From: an uncultured Lachnospiraceae bacterium | GTDB taxonomy: Bacteria; Bacillota; Clostridia; Lachnospirales; Lachnospiraceae | DNA: 33,624 nt | Assembly (NCBI GenBank): GCA_910586275.1 | Contig: CAJUIM010000025.1 | Span: forward strand, 1 to 33,624 | Direction of reading: 5' to 3' | In this document: positions 23,260-31,891 of the stretch, piece by piece | How the letters are laid out: each line of letters starts with the position of its first letter | Numbering within the stretch: the first letter of the stretch is position 1 | Program-made: the position numbers and the translations under genes | Notes under the pieces: model-generated | Told to the model about the DNA's origin: nothing | Seen by the model: only the letters and a program-made list of their open reading frames with translations | Databases searched by the model: none

Positions 23260-25377
23260 ATGAAAAGAGAAGAGGCAAGACGCAGGGCGGCGGAACTGGT
23301 AAACAAGATGACAGTAGAGGAACGTGCAGGACAGCTGCGTTACAATGCGCCGGCGATTCCCAGGCTGAATATTCCCGCTTATAATTGGTGGAATGAAGGA
23401 CTGCATGGAGTGGCAAGGGCCGGTACAGCCACGGTATTTCCGCAGGCAATAGGGATGGCGGCGGCATTTGATGAAGAATTAATGAAAGAAGTAGCAGATT
23501 GCATTGCTACGGAAGGAAGGGCTATATATAACGAGCATTCTGTCAGGGGGGACAGGGATATTTATAAAGGGCTTACGTTCTGGTCCCCGAACGTAAATAT
23601 TTTCCGTGACCCGCGGTGGGGCAGAGGACATGAAACATATGGGGAAGATCCTTATCTGACCTCACGCTTGGGCGTGGCTTTTGTTAAGGGACTGCAGGGA
23701 GAAGGGGAAGTGATGAAAGCAGCCGCCTGTGCCAAGCATTATGGGGTTCATTCAGGACCGGAAGAATTGAGGCATGAATTTGATGCACGGCCTACACCGA
23801 AAGATTTGGAGGAAACATATTTTCCGGCTTTTGAGGCATTGGTGAAGGAGGCGGGCGTAGAAGCGGTTATGGGTGCGTATAACCGTGTCAACGGAGAACC
23901 TTGCTGCGGCAGTAAGAAACTGATTGCGGAAAATCTGAGGGAAAAATGGGGTTTTCAAGGTCATTTTGTTTCCGATTGCTGGGCGATTTCCGATTTCCAT
24001 GAACATCATATGGTAACGCCTTCGGCAAAGGAATCTGCGGCGATGGCACTGAATGCGGGCTGTGACTTGAACTGCGGAAGTACATATTTACATATACTTA
24101 ATGCGTATCAGAACGGATTGGTAACAGAGGAAGCCATTACGGAAGCGGCAGTCCGCCTGTTTACTACCAGATTTCTTCTGGGCCTGTTCGGCGGAAGCGA
24201 ATATGATTCCATTTCTTATGAAGTGATTGAGTGTAAGAAACATCGGAAAATAGCGGAAAGGGCGGCAAAAGAGAGTATCGTGCTGTTAAAAAACGACGGC
24301 ATTCTTCCGCTTGATATAAGAAAGATAAAAACAATCGGAGTGGTAGGGCCTAATGCTGACAGCAGGGCATCTTTGATTGGAAATTATCATGGCACTTCTT
24401 CAGAGTATATTACAGTATTGGAAGGCATACAGAGGTATGTGGGAAATAAGGCCAGAGTTTTATATGCGGCAGGAAGCCATCTTTACAAAGAGAAGACGGA
24501 AAGCTTGGCTTGGCCCGGCGACAGGATTACGGAAGCTAAAATTGTGGCAGAACATAGCGATGTGGTAATTCTTTGTGTAGGAATGGACGAAACATTGGAA
24601 GGCGAGCAGGGAGATGCCGGAAACAGCAGTGCATCCGGAGATAAAAAGAATCTGTTTTTACCGGATTCGCAGAGAAAACTGGCAAGGGCAGTCATCCGTA
24701 CCGGTAAACCAGTAGTATTTTTGCTGATGTCAGGAAGTGCAATGAATGTCAGTTTTGCAGCCGAGCATTTCAATGCGGTAATGCAGCTGTGGTATCCGGG
24801 AGCCAGAGGGGGCAAGAGCGTAGCGGATATATTATTTGGGGAAACATCTCCTTCCGGAAAGCTTCCGGTGACATTTTATGACGGACTTAAGGATTTCCCG
24901 GAGTTTACGGATTATTCCATGAAAGGAAGGACTTATAGGTATATTGAAAGAAAACCTCAATTTTCTTTCGGCTTCGGATTGACTTACGGCAATGTGGCAG
25001 TTACGGATGCTGTCCTGCAGGAAGAAGACAGCACAGACGGCATGCCGGCAGTGAAAATAAAGGCAACCGTAAAAAATAGCGGCAGTTTTGAAACAGATGA
25101 TGTGGTTCAGGTTTATATAAAAAATATGGATTCCCAATATGCGGTGAGAAATACGTCATTATGCGGTTTTCAGAGAATTCATGTGGAAGCAGGGAAGGAA
25201 GCAGGCGTAGAAATAGATCTTGATAAAAGAGCATTTACGGTTGTGAATGAAAAAGGAGAACGGATTGTGGACGGAAAACATTATAAAATATATGTTGCCA
25301 CTTTCCAGCCGGATGAAAGAAGCAGGGAATTAATGGGAATAGAACCAATGGAACTGGATTATACTATGAATGAATGA
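23260..25377 (+). CDS. glycoside hydrolase family 3 (beta-xylosidase/beta-glucosidase type)
   Basis: A 705-aa GH3 enzyme that should release terminal beta-linked sugars from oligosaccharides. The N-terminal barrel has YNWWNEGLHGVARAG, NIFRDPRWGRGHETYGEDPYL, KHYGVHSGPE and the nucleophile Asp239 in HFVSDCWAISDF. The C-terminal sandwich domain has VGPNADSRASLIGNYHG and GEQGDAGNSS, and an FnIII-like domain ends the protein (FGFGLTYGN, then DDVVQVYIKN). The WNE-LHGVA motif and the SDC form of the active site resemble the xylosidase/arabinofuranosidase branch, but the substrate cannot be fixed. There is no signal peptide, so it acts in the cytoplasm on imported oligosaccharides. AAAGG precedes the ATG. 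No transporter or regulator lies beside it. Confidence 0.93.
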   Translation: MKREEARRRAAELVNKMTVEERAGQLRYNAPAIPRLNIPAYNWWNEGLHGVARAGTATVFPQAIGMAAAFDEELMKEVADCIATEGRAIYNEHSVRGDRDIYKGLTFWSPNVNIFRDPRWGRGHETYGEDPYLTSRLGVAFVKGLQGEGEVMKAAACAKHYGVHSGPEELRHEFDARPTPKDLEETYFPAFEALVKEAGVEAVMGAYNRVNGEPCCGSKKLIAENLREKWGFQGHFVSDCWAISDFHEHHMVTPSAKESAAMALNAGCDLNCGSTYLHILNAYQNGLVTEEAITEAAVRLFTTRFLLGLFGGSEYDSISYEVIECKKHRKIAERAAKESIVLLKNDGILPLDIRKIKTIGVVGPNADSRASLIGNYHGTSSEYITVLEGIQRYVGNKARVLYAAGSHLYKEKTESLAWPGDRITEAKIVAEHSDVVILCVGMDETLEGEQGDAGNSSASGDKKNLFLPDSQRKLARAVIRTGKPVVFLLMSGSAMNVSFAAEHFNAVMQLWYPGARGGKSVADILFGETSPSGKLPVTFYDGLKDFPEFTDYSMKGRTYRYIERKPQFSFGFGLTYGNVAVTDAVLQEEDSTDGMPAVKIKATVKNSGSFETDDVVQVYIKNMDSQYAVRNTSLCGFQRIHVEAGKEAGVEIDLDKRAFTVVNEKGERIVDGKHYKIYVATFQPDERSRELMGIEPMELDYTMNE

Positions 25378-25461
25378 AATTGCAGGGCATTGGCCGGAAT
25401 TTTGTGATATATTTTCAGGCTGCGGAGGGGATTTGGTCAGTTTCTTGGGAGAGGAGATAGG

Positions 25462-27573
25462 ATGGAAGCAATAAAAAACACCGATGAAAACAATAAAGTG
25501 ATTTCTTCTATGAGAAGTATCCATATGGTTCCTATGGATATGGTGAATGGGTTTGAAGTGCGTCCCGGCATGTATGAAGTAAACGGTGCCACCGCCATTC
25601 CGTGCGGGGTGAATTTTACTGTGCAGTCTTATTGGGCTACATCCTGTGAATTATTGTTATTTCGGCGGCTGGAGGAAGAACCGTATGCGGTGATTCCTTT
25701 TCCGAAGCATTATAGAATTGGAAAAGTATATTCCATGATTGTTTTTGGGCTGGATATTGAGAAATTTGAATATGCATACAGACTGTACGGTCCGGAAGAC
25801 CGCAGGAAAAGTTTATTTGTGGATAAAAGCAAATATCTTTTGGATATTTATGCAAAAGCCGTGACCGGGCAGAGAGACTGGGGAGTACGGAGCAGAGATA
25901 TTAACAGTTATAGGGCGCGTGTAGTTAAGGATGATTTTGACTGGGGATCCAGCAGACAGCTGTTGATACCTATGGAGGACTTGGTTATTTATGAAATGCA
26001 TGTCCGCGGTTTTACAAGGCATGGTTCTTCGGGCGTGGAATATCCGGGCACATTCAAGGGGCTGCAGGAAAAAATCGGTTATCTGAAAGAATTGGGTGTA
26101 AATGCGGTGGAACTGATGCCTGTTTTTGAATTTGATGAAATGAAGGATTACAGGGAAATTGACGGTAATATTGTCATGGATTACTGGGGGTACAATACTG
26201 TCAGCTTTTTTGCCCCGAATACCGGTTACACTGCGGAAGTGGAACATAATCATGAAGGGACGGAACTGAAACAGGTCATAAAGGCATTGAATGAAAACGG
26301 AATTGAGTGTTTTCTGGATGTGGTGTTCAACCATACGGCGGAAGGAAACGAAATGGGTTCCTGTTTCTCTTTCAAAGGTTTTGACAATGACATTTATTAT
26401 ATGCTTACTCCGGATGGCCATTATTTCAATTTCAGCGGCTGCGGAAATACTTTGAACTGCAACCATCCTATGGTGCAGATGATGATAACGGAATGTCTGC
26501 GTTATTGGACGACTGCTTACCATATAGATGGATTCCGGTTTGATTTGGCCACTATATTGGGAAGGAATGAAGACGGATCCCCTATGAGCAATCCGCCTTT
26601 GCTGAAAAATCTGGCTTTTGACCCTATTCTCGGTAACGTGAAACTGATAGCGGAAGCATGGGATGCAGGAGGGCTTTATCAGGTAGGAAGTTTTCCCGCA
26701 TGGAACCGTTGGGCGGAATGGAACGGGAAGTACCGGGATGATATGAGAGATTTCCTAAAAGGGAATTACGGGATGTCTTATGTGGCCGGCCAAAGGATTA
26801 CAGGTTCCAGAGATCTGTATGATCCGGCACAGAGAGGGAACAACGCATCCATAAATTTCATTACCTGTCATGACGGATTTCCTCTGTGGGATTTATATTC
26901 ATATAATACAAAACATAATGAAGCCAATGGGTGGAACAATACGGACGGAACGGATGATAACAGAAGCTGGAACTGCGGAGTGGAGGGAGAGACGGATGAC
27001 AGGGAAGTCCTTACACTGCGCCGCCGTCTTATAAAAAATGCCGTAGCGGTACTTATGATGAGCCGTGGGACTCCCATGTTCCTAGCAGGGGATGAATTCG
27101 GCAATACGCAGTATGGCAACAACAATGCTTATTGTCAGGATAACGAAATATCATGGCTGGATTGGAACAGGCTGGAACAGAATAAAGATATTTTTGAATT
27201 TTTCCGATATATGATAAAGTTAAGGAAAACCCATCCGGTAGTACGGAAAAATATGGGACGTTGTTTTCTGGGCTTTCCGGAAATCCAGATTGTGGAGGCA
27301 AATGAAAGGTGTAAAGTTCTCCGGGTGATATATGCCGGGAGGAAAGAGAATGATATGGGAGATGATATCATTTGTCTGGCAGTCAATACCTTTTGGGAGG
27401 AACAGGAATTTGCCCTTCCTGCTTTACCGCCCGGTACAAACTGGTATGCGGCAGTGGATACCGGAAAAAAATATTTTCAGGATGGATTTGCCGAAGAAGA
27501 AAATATGGTTCTTTTATCCGGAGGGAAGGTGAGAATGATTCCGCGTTCAGTATGTGTATTTCTTGTAAAATAA
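25462..27573 (+). CDS. isoamylase-type glycogen debranching enzyme (CBM48-GH13)
   Basis: A 703-aa alpha-1,6-glucan hydrolase of the GlgX/isoamylase type. The N-terminal CBM48-like domain (about 30-115) starts VRPGMYEVNGATAIPCGVNF. The GH13 barrel contains LVIYEMHVRGFT, CFLDVVFNHTAEG (region II-I), the nucleophile Asp361 in DGFRFDLATIL, the acid/base Glu398 in LIAEAWDAGG and the transition-state Asp471 in FITCHDGFPLWDL. The C-terminal beta domain closes the protein. It lacks a signal peptide, so it most likely trims cytoplasmic glycogen or maltodextrins. AGGAG lies 5 nt before the ATG. It follows the GH3 gene by 84 bp. Other glycogen genes are not in the window. Confidence 0.93.
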   Translation: MEAIKNTDENNKVISSMRSIHMVPMDMVNGFEVRPGMYEVNGATAIPCGVNFTVQSYWATSCELLLFRRLEEEPYAVIPFPKHYRIGKVYSMIVFGLDIEKFEYAYRLYGPEDRRKSLFVDKSKYLLDIYAKAVTGQRDWGVRSRDINSYRARVVKDDFDWGSSRQLLIPMEDLVIYEMHVRGFTRHGSSGVEYPGTFKGLQEKIGYLKELGVNAVELMPVFEFDEMKDYREIDGNIVMDYWGYNTVSFFAPNTGYTAEVEHNHEGTELKQVIKALNENGIECFLDVVFNHTAEGNEMGSCFSFKGFDNDIYYMLTPDGHYFNFSGCGNTLNCNHPMVQMMITECLRYWTTAYHIDGFRFDLATILGRNEDGSPMSNPPLLKNLAFDPILGNVKLIAEAWDAGGLYQVGSFPAWNRWAEWNGKYRDDMRDFLKGNYGMSYVAGQRITGSRDLYDPAQRGNNASINFITCHDGFPLWDLYSYNTKHNEANGWNNTDGTDDNRSWNCGVEGETDDREVLTLRRRLIKNAVAVLMMSRGTPMFLAGDEFGNTQYGNNNAYCQDNEISWLDWNRLEQNKDIFEFFRYMIKLRKTHPVVRKNMGRCFLGFPEIQIVEANERCKVLRVIYAGRKENDMGDDIICLAVNTFWEEQEFALPALPPGTNWYAAVDTGKKYFQDGFAEEENMVLLSGGKVRMIPRSVCVFLVK

Positions 27574-27577
27574 ATAT

Positions 27578-27639
27578 TAGAGCGTGTTTGAAAATTGCTT
27601 TCCGGCAGATGTGGAGAATGAATTTTCAGACACGTTCTA
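27578..27639 (+). repeat. palindromic repeat element with module B in the S1-gene leader
   Basis: Arms 27578-27596 and 27621-27639 pair over 19 bp with two G-T pairs around a 24-nt loop. The element begins 4 nt after the debranching-enzyme stop. Positions 27582-27612 match 22427-22457 (inverted) at 30 of 31 bases. The right arm (AATTTTCAGACACG) is the complement of CGTGTCTGAAAATT, which closely matches the junction at 22076-22090. TA dinucleotides flank both ends, compatible with a small TA-inserting element. Confidence 0.85.
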
Positions 27640-27676
27640 TGGTTACCGATTTATGAAATGGTTGGAGGAAAGAATA

Positions 27677-28654
27677 ATGGCAGAAGAAATGAAAGAAACA
27701 ATGGAAAAGGAAGCAGTGAATGAATGTGAGGGGAACAAAGAGGAATCCCAAAAGGAATCAATGGAGGATTACAGTAAGGAATTAGAAGCATCTTTCCGTA
27801 AGATCGGGGAGGGAGATATTATTTCCGGTACCGTTATTTCCGTGACGGAAGAGGAAGTAACATTGGATTTGAATTATTTTGCACAGGGGATTATAAAAGC
27901 GGAGAATATGAGCAATGACCCTAAATATAATGTGATGGATGAAGTGAAGATCGGTGACACTGTAGAAGGAACCGTTATCAGTACCGATGACGGTGCAGGA
28001 AATATTCAGTTATCTTGTAAAGAAGCCAAAGAGATTCTGTCATGGGATGTGCTGAAACAGGATATGGAAGACGGAAAAGAAATCGGTGTAAAAGTAAGCG
28101 AAGTGGTGAACGGAGGCGTAATTGCCTATGCGGAAGGAATCAGGGGATTTATCCCTGCATCACATTTATCTTTAAATTATGTGGAAGACTTAGGAGCATG
28201 GGTGAATAAACATCTCACTGTAAAAGTAATAACCGTGGACGAGAGCAAGAAGAAGCTGGTATTGTCTGCAAGGGCTGTGGAGAAAGAAAAAGCGGAAGCG
28301 GAGATTAGGCATAAAACATCTATGCTGGCTCCCGGCACAATATTGGAAGGAACGGTAGAATCACTGATGCCTTATGGGGCATTTGTCGCCTTGCCGGACG
28401 GATTAAGCGGATTGGTCCATATTTCCCAGATTAGCCAAAAGCGGATTAAGAAGCCGGCGGAGGTTCTGAATACAGGAGACAAAGTGAAAGTCAAAGTTCT
28501 GAATACAAATGACGGGAAAATCAGTCTTAGCATGAAAGCAGTGGAAGAAGATTCTAAGCCGGATGAAATCAGCGGGAAAGAAGCGGCGGAATATAGTTCC
28601 CATGAGAGAATAGGGACTTCGTTGGGAGATTTATTCAAGAAACTGGGAATATAA
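27677..28654 (+). CDS. S1 RNA-binding domain protein (ribosomal protein S1 homologue)
   Basis: A 325-aa protein with an acidic, glutamate-rich N-terminus (1-45) and three S1 domains at about 46-117, 133-202 and 219-289. The third has the best match, with GTILEGTVESLMPYGAFVALPDGLSGLVHISQIS. The second shows GGVIAYAEGIRGFIPASHLS. It probably binds mRNA and aids translation, as described for short S1 homologues of Firmicutes. The ATG at 27677 has GGAGG at 27664-27668 with 8-nt spacing. The frame stays open upstream through the palindromic repeat, but there is no start signal there. Confidence 0.9.
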   Translation: MAEEMKETMEKEAVNECEGNKEESQKESMEDYSKELEASFRKIGEGDIISGTVISVTEEEVTLDLNYFAQGIIKAENMSNDPKYNVMDEVKIGDTVEGTVISTDDGAGNIQLSCKEAKEILSWDVLKQDMEDGKEIGVKVSEVVNGGVIAYAEGIRGFIPASHLSLNYVEDLGAWVNKHLTVKVITVDESKKKLVLSARAVEKEKAEAEIRHKTSMLAPGTILEGTVESLMPYGAFVALPDGLSGLVHISQISQKRIKKPAEVLNTGDKVKVKVLNTNDGKISLSMKAVEEDSKPDEISGKEAAEYSSHERIGTSLGDLFKKLGI

Positions 28655-28672
28655 AAAAAGACAGAAATGCGG

Positions 28673-28712
28673 AAGCCATATACTCTGCTGAGGACAGCGG
28701 GGGATTTGGCTT
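28673..28712 (+). terminator. possible terminator after the S1-domain gene
   Basis: AAGCCA (28673-28678) pairs with TGGCTT (28707-28712), enclosing a second stem, CTGCTG (28685-28690) with CAGCGG (28695-28700). Only four T follow (28711-28714), so termination may be inefficient. It separates the S1 gene from the antiporter gene. Confidence 0.45.
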
Positions 28713-28760
28713 TTGCTATATGATTGACATAAAATATTTATAATGAGAGGCGAGGAGATT

Positions 28761-29942
28761 ATGGAATCGTATATAGTATTTAAGGATTTGGCTATTATCA
28801 TTGTGGCTGCGAAGTTCTGCGGTATTTTGGCAAGGAAATGCAAAGCTCCGCAGGTAGTGGGGGAAATCATTGCAGGACTTATTATCGGGCCAAGTATTTT
28901 AGGCTGGGTGAACCAATCTGATTTTCTTATTCAGATGGCTGAAGTAGGAGTTATTCTTTTGATGTTTTCCGCAGGCTTGGAGACGGATTTAAAGGATTTG
29001 ATGAAAACAGGTCCCATTGCCGCCTTAATTGCATGTGCCGGCGTATTTATTCCCCTTGTGTTCGGGGCATTGCTCTATATGGCATTTTACGGTTTCGCTC
29101 CTTGGGGATCCGAGGAATTTTATAAGGCGGTGTTTGTAGGCACGATCCTTACGGCAACTTCCGTAAGCATTACGGTAGAGTCACTGAAAGAAATGGGAAA
29201 ATTAAAGGGAAAAGTCGGGACAACAATATTGAGTGCCGCAATTATTGATGATGTAATAGGCATTATTGTCCTTACTTTTGTCATCGGATTTAAAAGCCCT
29301 GATTCCAATCCCATGTCGGTGATTGTAAATACGGTTCTGTTTTTTGTATTTGCCATTGTGGTTGGATATATCAGTTACAGAATTTTTCGGAAAGTTGATT
29401 CTAGGTATCCGCATACTAGGCGTATTCCTATCGCCGGACTGGCGTTTTGCCTTGCCATGGCATATATTGCGGAAAGATATTTTGGCATTGCGGATATTAC
29501 AGGAGCCTATGTGGCGGGTATCATTCTCTGTTCCATCAGGGATTCGGAGTACATAGCGGAAAAGATGGATGTGAATTCTTATATGATGTTTGGGCCTATA
29601 TTTTTTGCGAGCATTGGCCTGAAGACGAATGTGGAAAGCGTAAGCATGGGAATATTAATATTCTCCGTTGCCTTTGTGGTGGTGGGATTGGTTTCAAAAA
29701 TCGTCGGCTGCGGACTGATGGCAAGGTTATGTAAATTTGACGGGATAGATTCTTTAAAAATAGGTGTGGGAATGATGACGAGAGGAGAAGTGGCATTGAT
29801 TGTTTCGCAGAAGGGGCTGTCGGCAGGCTTGCTTACCCCGGTTTACTTTACATCTGTCATTTTGCTTATTATCGTATCCTCTATTATGACGCCGATTATT
29901 TTGAAGGTGCTATACTCGAAAGATAAAAAAGAAGCAAAATAG
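28761..29942 (+). CDS. CPA2-type monovalent cation:proton antiporter
   Basis: A 393-aa polytopic membrane protein with about 11-13 hydrophobic helices, of the Kef/NapA-like CPA2 superfamily. Diagnostic segments are PQVVGEIIAGLIIGPSILGW, MFSAGLETDL, TATSVSITVESLKEMGKL and IIDDVIGIIVL. The last contains the paired aspartates Asp163-Asp164, which suggest an electrogenic Na+/H+ exchanger. No C-terminal RCK/TrkA_N domain is present, unlike full-length Kef. It probably helps pH and sodium homeostasis. ATG 28761 is preferred, since GAGGAG lies just upstream; the in-frame ATG at 28743 has no site. The TPR gene follows 38 bp later. Confidence 0.92.
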   Translation: MESYIVFKDLAIIIVAAKFCGILARKCKAPQVVGEIIAGLIIGPSILGWVNQSDFLIQMAEVGVILLMFSAGLETDLKDLMKTGPIAALIACAGVFIPLVFGALLYMAFYGFAPWGSEEFYKAVFVGTILTATSVSITVESLKEMGKLKGKVGTTILSAAIIDDVIGIIVLTFVIGFKSPDSNPMSVIVNTVLFFVFAIVVGYISYRIFRKVDSRYPHTRRIPIAGLAFCLAMAYIAERYFGIADITGAYVAGIILCSIRDSEYIAEKMDVNSYMMFGPIFFASIGLKTNVESVSMGILIFSVAFVVVGLVSKIVGCGLMARLCKFDGIDSLKIGVGMMTRGEVALIVSQKGLSAGLLTPVYFTSVILLIIVSSIMTPIILKVLYSKDKKEAK

Positions 29943-29980
29943 CAAAGGATTGCGGTGGGGATGAAAAGGAGGAATGGGAA

Positions 29981-31189
29981 ATGGCAATGCTGTATAATTT
30001 AGATCCTTTTTCTGCGATGGAGATCTTCTATGGCGGTGAGAAAAACGGAGTATGGAATGGGGACATTATTAAGAATGAAAAAAAGCGCGGTTTAGTATTG
30101 CCCTATGCTGTCAGGGAATTTATGGAGAATTTCGGATATTTGGATGTGAACAGAAACGAGGGTTCTTTCCAGTTCTTCCATCCTGACGATATGTGGCAGT
30201 TCGGCCTGGAGACTGACAGCGGGGAAGTGCCGATTATAGTAATCGGCATTTTCGGGAATTATTTGCTTGGTATAAGGACCGATACGGAGGAACTAAAGGC
30301 AGCTTTCGGGGAAAGGACAGACGACGGAACGGAATGGAGTCCTGCGGATGTCAATTTCTCGGGCATACTTACAACGATGTGTGTGTCGTTGCTGTTTAAA
30401 AGCGAAGGGCATGAAATTTATAAAGACGGTTATGAGATTTATTCCGAAATAAAAAGACAGGGAGGGGAACGTTCGAAAATTCTTCCCGGATATGGCTGTC
30501 CGCAGCATTTCTCTTTGAATTACAACGAGGAAAACGAAAGATTTTATATTGCGGAATTTGAAGAGTACGGCGTGGAAATTGTCAATCTGCATACTGCACC
30601 GAAAAAGGTTTTTACATTGGACGAATTGGAGAAACAGTTCAATAAGGAATTTTATGAGAATTCAATGAATTGTGATTATAACCATGCTTTGCAGATTCAG
30701 CTGAAGATAATGGAAGGCATGAAGGATGCAGAACCTTTGGATTTAGTGCACCATTACAAATTGGCTGCCAGATGCTTCTGGGCATTAGGAAAGTCGGAGG
30801 AAGCTGTCTCATGGTATGAGAAAGGGCTTTCGATTGTGGAGAGTCATTTGGAAGATGCACCTGATCAAGTAGCTGATTTTTACCATGCAATGGCAAATTT
30901 CTTTGAGGATACGAAACAATATGAGAAAAGCGAGGAGTATTACGGAAAAGAATTGGCGGTCCTGCAGAAGTATTTTCCGGAGGATGTATATAAGATAGGA
31001 AGAATTTACCAGTCACAGGCCACTTTCTTAGTAAGGAATAAGGAAAATCCGGAAAGAGCCATAGAGGCATGTAATAAAGCGCTGGAGGAATTTCAGAAGA
31101 ACCCGAAGGGTTGTAAGTATGAAATAGCTCGGACTCAGCAGCTTCGCGGTGAGGCAAAACGTTTGAAAAAAGAATTGAATAAAGCCTGA
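29981..31189 (+). CDS. TPR-repeat protein with SMI1/KNR4 (SUKH)-like N-terminus
   Basis: A 402-aa soluble protein. The C-terminal third (about 235-395) consists of tetratricopeptide-like helix pairs, such as HHYKLAARCFWALGKSEEAVSWYEKGL, DFYHAMANFFEDTKQYEKSEEYYGKEL and IGRIYQSQATFLVRNKENPERAIEACNKAL. The N-terminal part contains LPYAVREFMENFGYLDVN followed by a Phe-rich and His-rich segment (FQFFHPDDMWQFG). This resembles SUKH-type folds, which are common in immunity and interaction proteins, but the match is only by eye. No signal peptide or enzyme motif is seen. GGAGG precedes the ATG by 8 nt. The role is unknown. Confidence 0.65.
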   Translation: MAMLYNLDPFSAMEIFYGGEKNGVWNGDIIKNEKKRGLVLPYAVREFMENFGYLDVNRNEGSFQFFHPDDMWQFGLETDSGEVPIIVIGIFGNYLLGIRTDTEELKAAFGERTDDGTEWSPADVNFSGILTTMCVSLLFKSEGHEIYKDGYEIYSEIKRQGGERSKILPGYGCPQHFSLNYNEENERFYIAEFEEYGVEIVNLHTAPKKVFTLDELEKQFNKEFYENSMNCDYNHALQIQLKIMEGMKDAEPLDLVHHYKLAARCFWALGKSEEAVSWYEKGLSIVESHLEDAPDQVADFYHAMANFFEDTKQYEKSEEYYGKELAVLQKYFPEDVYKIGRIYQSQATFLVRNKENPERAIEACNKALEEFQKNPKGCKYEIARTQQLRGEAKRLKKELNKA

Positions 31190-31256
31190 AAAATGTTTAT
31201 AATTGAGGTAAGGAACGTTCTGAAATTATATACATAAAATGAAGGGAGTGAGCAAA

Positions 31257-31850
31257 ATGTATCAAGTGATAACTATTGAACGTGAATATGCCAGCGGGGG
31301 GAACGAAATCGGAAAGCGGTTGGCAGATGCTTTAGGGTATAAGCTTTATGACAGGAATCTTTTGACAAAGGCGGCGCAGCAGCTTCAGATTGCATCTATT
31401 TATATTGAGAATTTAGAAGAAACCCCAACCGGCAGTTTCATCTTTAACCTATCAAAGACTCCGATCGGAGGGAATGATAAGAATTTATCATTGACGGAGA
31501 AACTGTTCGAAGCGGAAAAAGAAATCATTGAAAAAGCGGCGGAAGAAGGGGGATGTGTCATTGTAGGCCGGGCCGCAGGATATATTTTGCGGGAAAGGGA
31601 AGATTGCCTAAGAGTATTCATACATGCGGATAAAGCAAAGAGGATGAGGAGGGCAATGATAAAAGAGGGGTTAAAAGAGCCCGAAGCGGAAAGTACTTTG
31701 AAAAAAATAGATAAGAGACGGAGCGGTTTTTTCAATTCCGTCACAAAATGGGAATGGGGAAGCCCGAAATATTTCGGATTGTCTCTGGACAGTGGGCAGT
31801 TGGGGATGGATTTATGTGTTAAATTATTAACGGAAGCTGTGAAGGCATAA
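31257..31850 (+). CDS. cytidylate kinase-like family protein
   Basis: A 197-aa P-loop NTPase of the cytidylate-kinase-like (AAK6-related) family. It starts ITIEREYASGGNEIGKRLADALGYKLYDRNLL, the typical opening with a divergent P-loop SGGNEIGKRLA. The middle shows GGCVIVGRAAGYIL, then LRVFIHADKAKRMRRAM, and a lid-like basic segment KKIDKRRSGFFNSVTKWEWG. The nucleotide substrate is not known; these proteins are paralogues of the essential Cmk and often sit next to unrelated genes. ATG 31257 has GGGAG at 8-nt spacing. The in-frame start at 31239 has none. The flotillin gene follows 41 bp later. Confidence 0.85.
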   Translation: MYQVITIEREYASGGNEIGKRLADALGYKLYDRNLLTKAAQQLQIASIYIENLEETPTGSFIFNLSKTPIGGNDKNLSLTEKLFEAEKEIIEKAAEEGGCVIVGRAAGYILREREDCLRVFIHADKAKRMRRAMIKEGLKEPEAESTLKKIDKRRSGFFNSVTKWEWGSPKYFGLSLDSGQLGMDLCVKLLTEAVKA

Positions 31851-31891
31851 GCGGCATTTTGTAAACTGTCAGAAAGGATAAAGGTGTTCAG

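Noticed and set aside
25813..26523. 236-aa minus-strand frame inside the debranching enzyme gene
   Set aside because: It lies entirely opposite the conserved GH13 coding region and shows no recognisable domain or start signal.
28724..28744. TTGACA and TATAAT before the antiporter gene
   Set aside because: The two hexamers are only 9 nt apart, far from the 16-18 nt needed.
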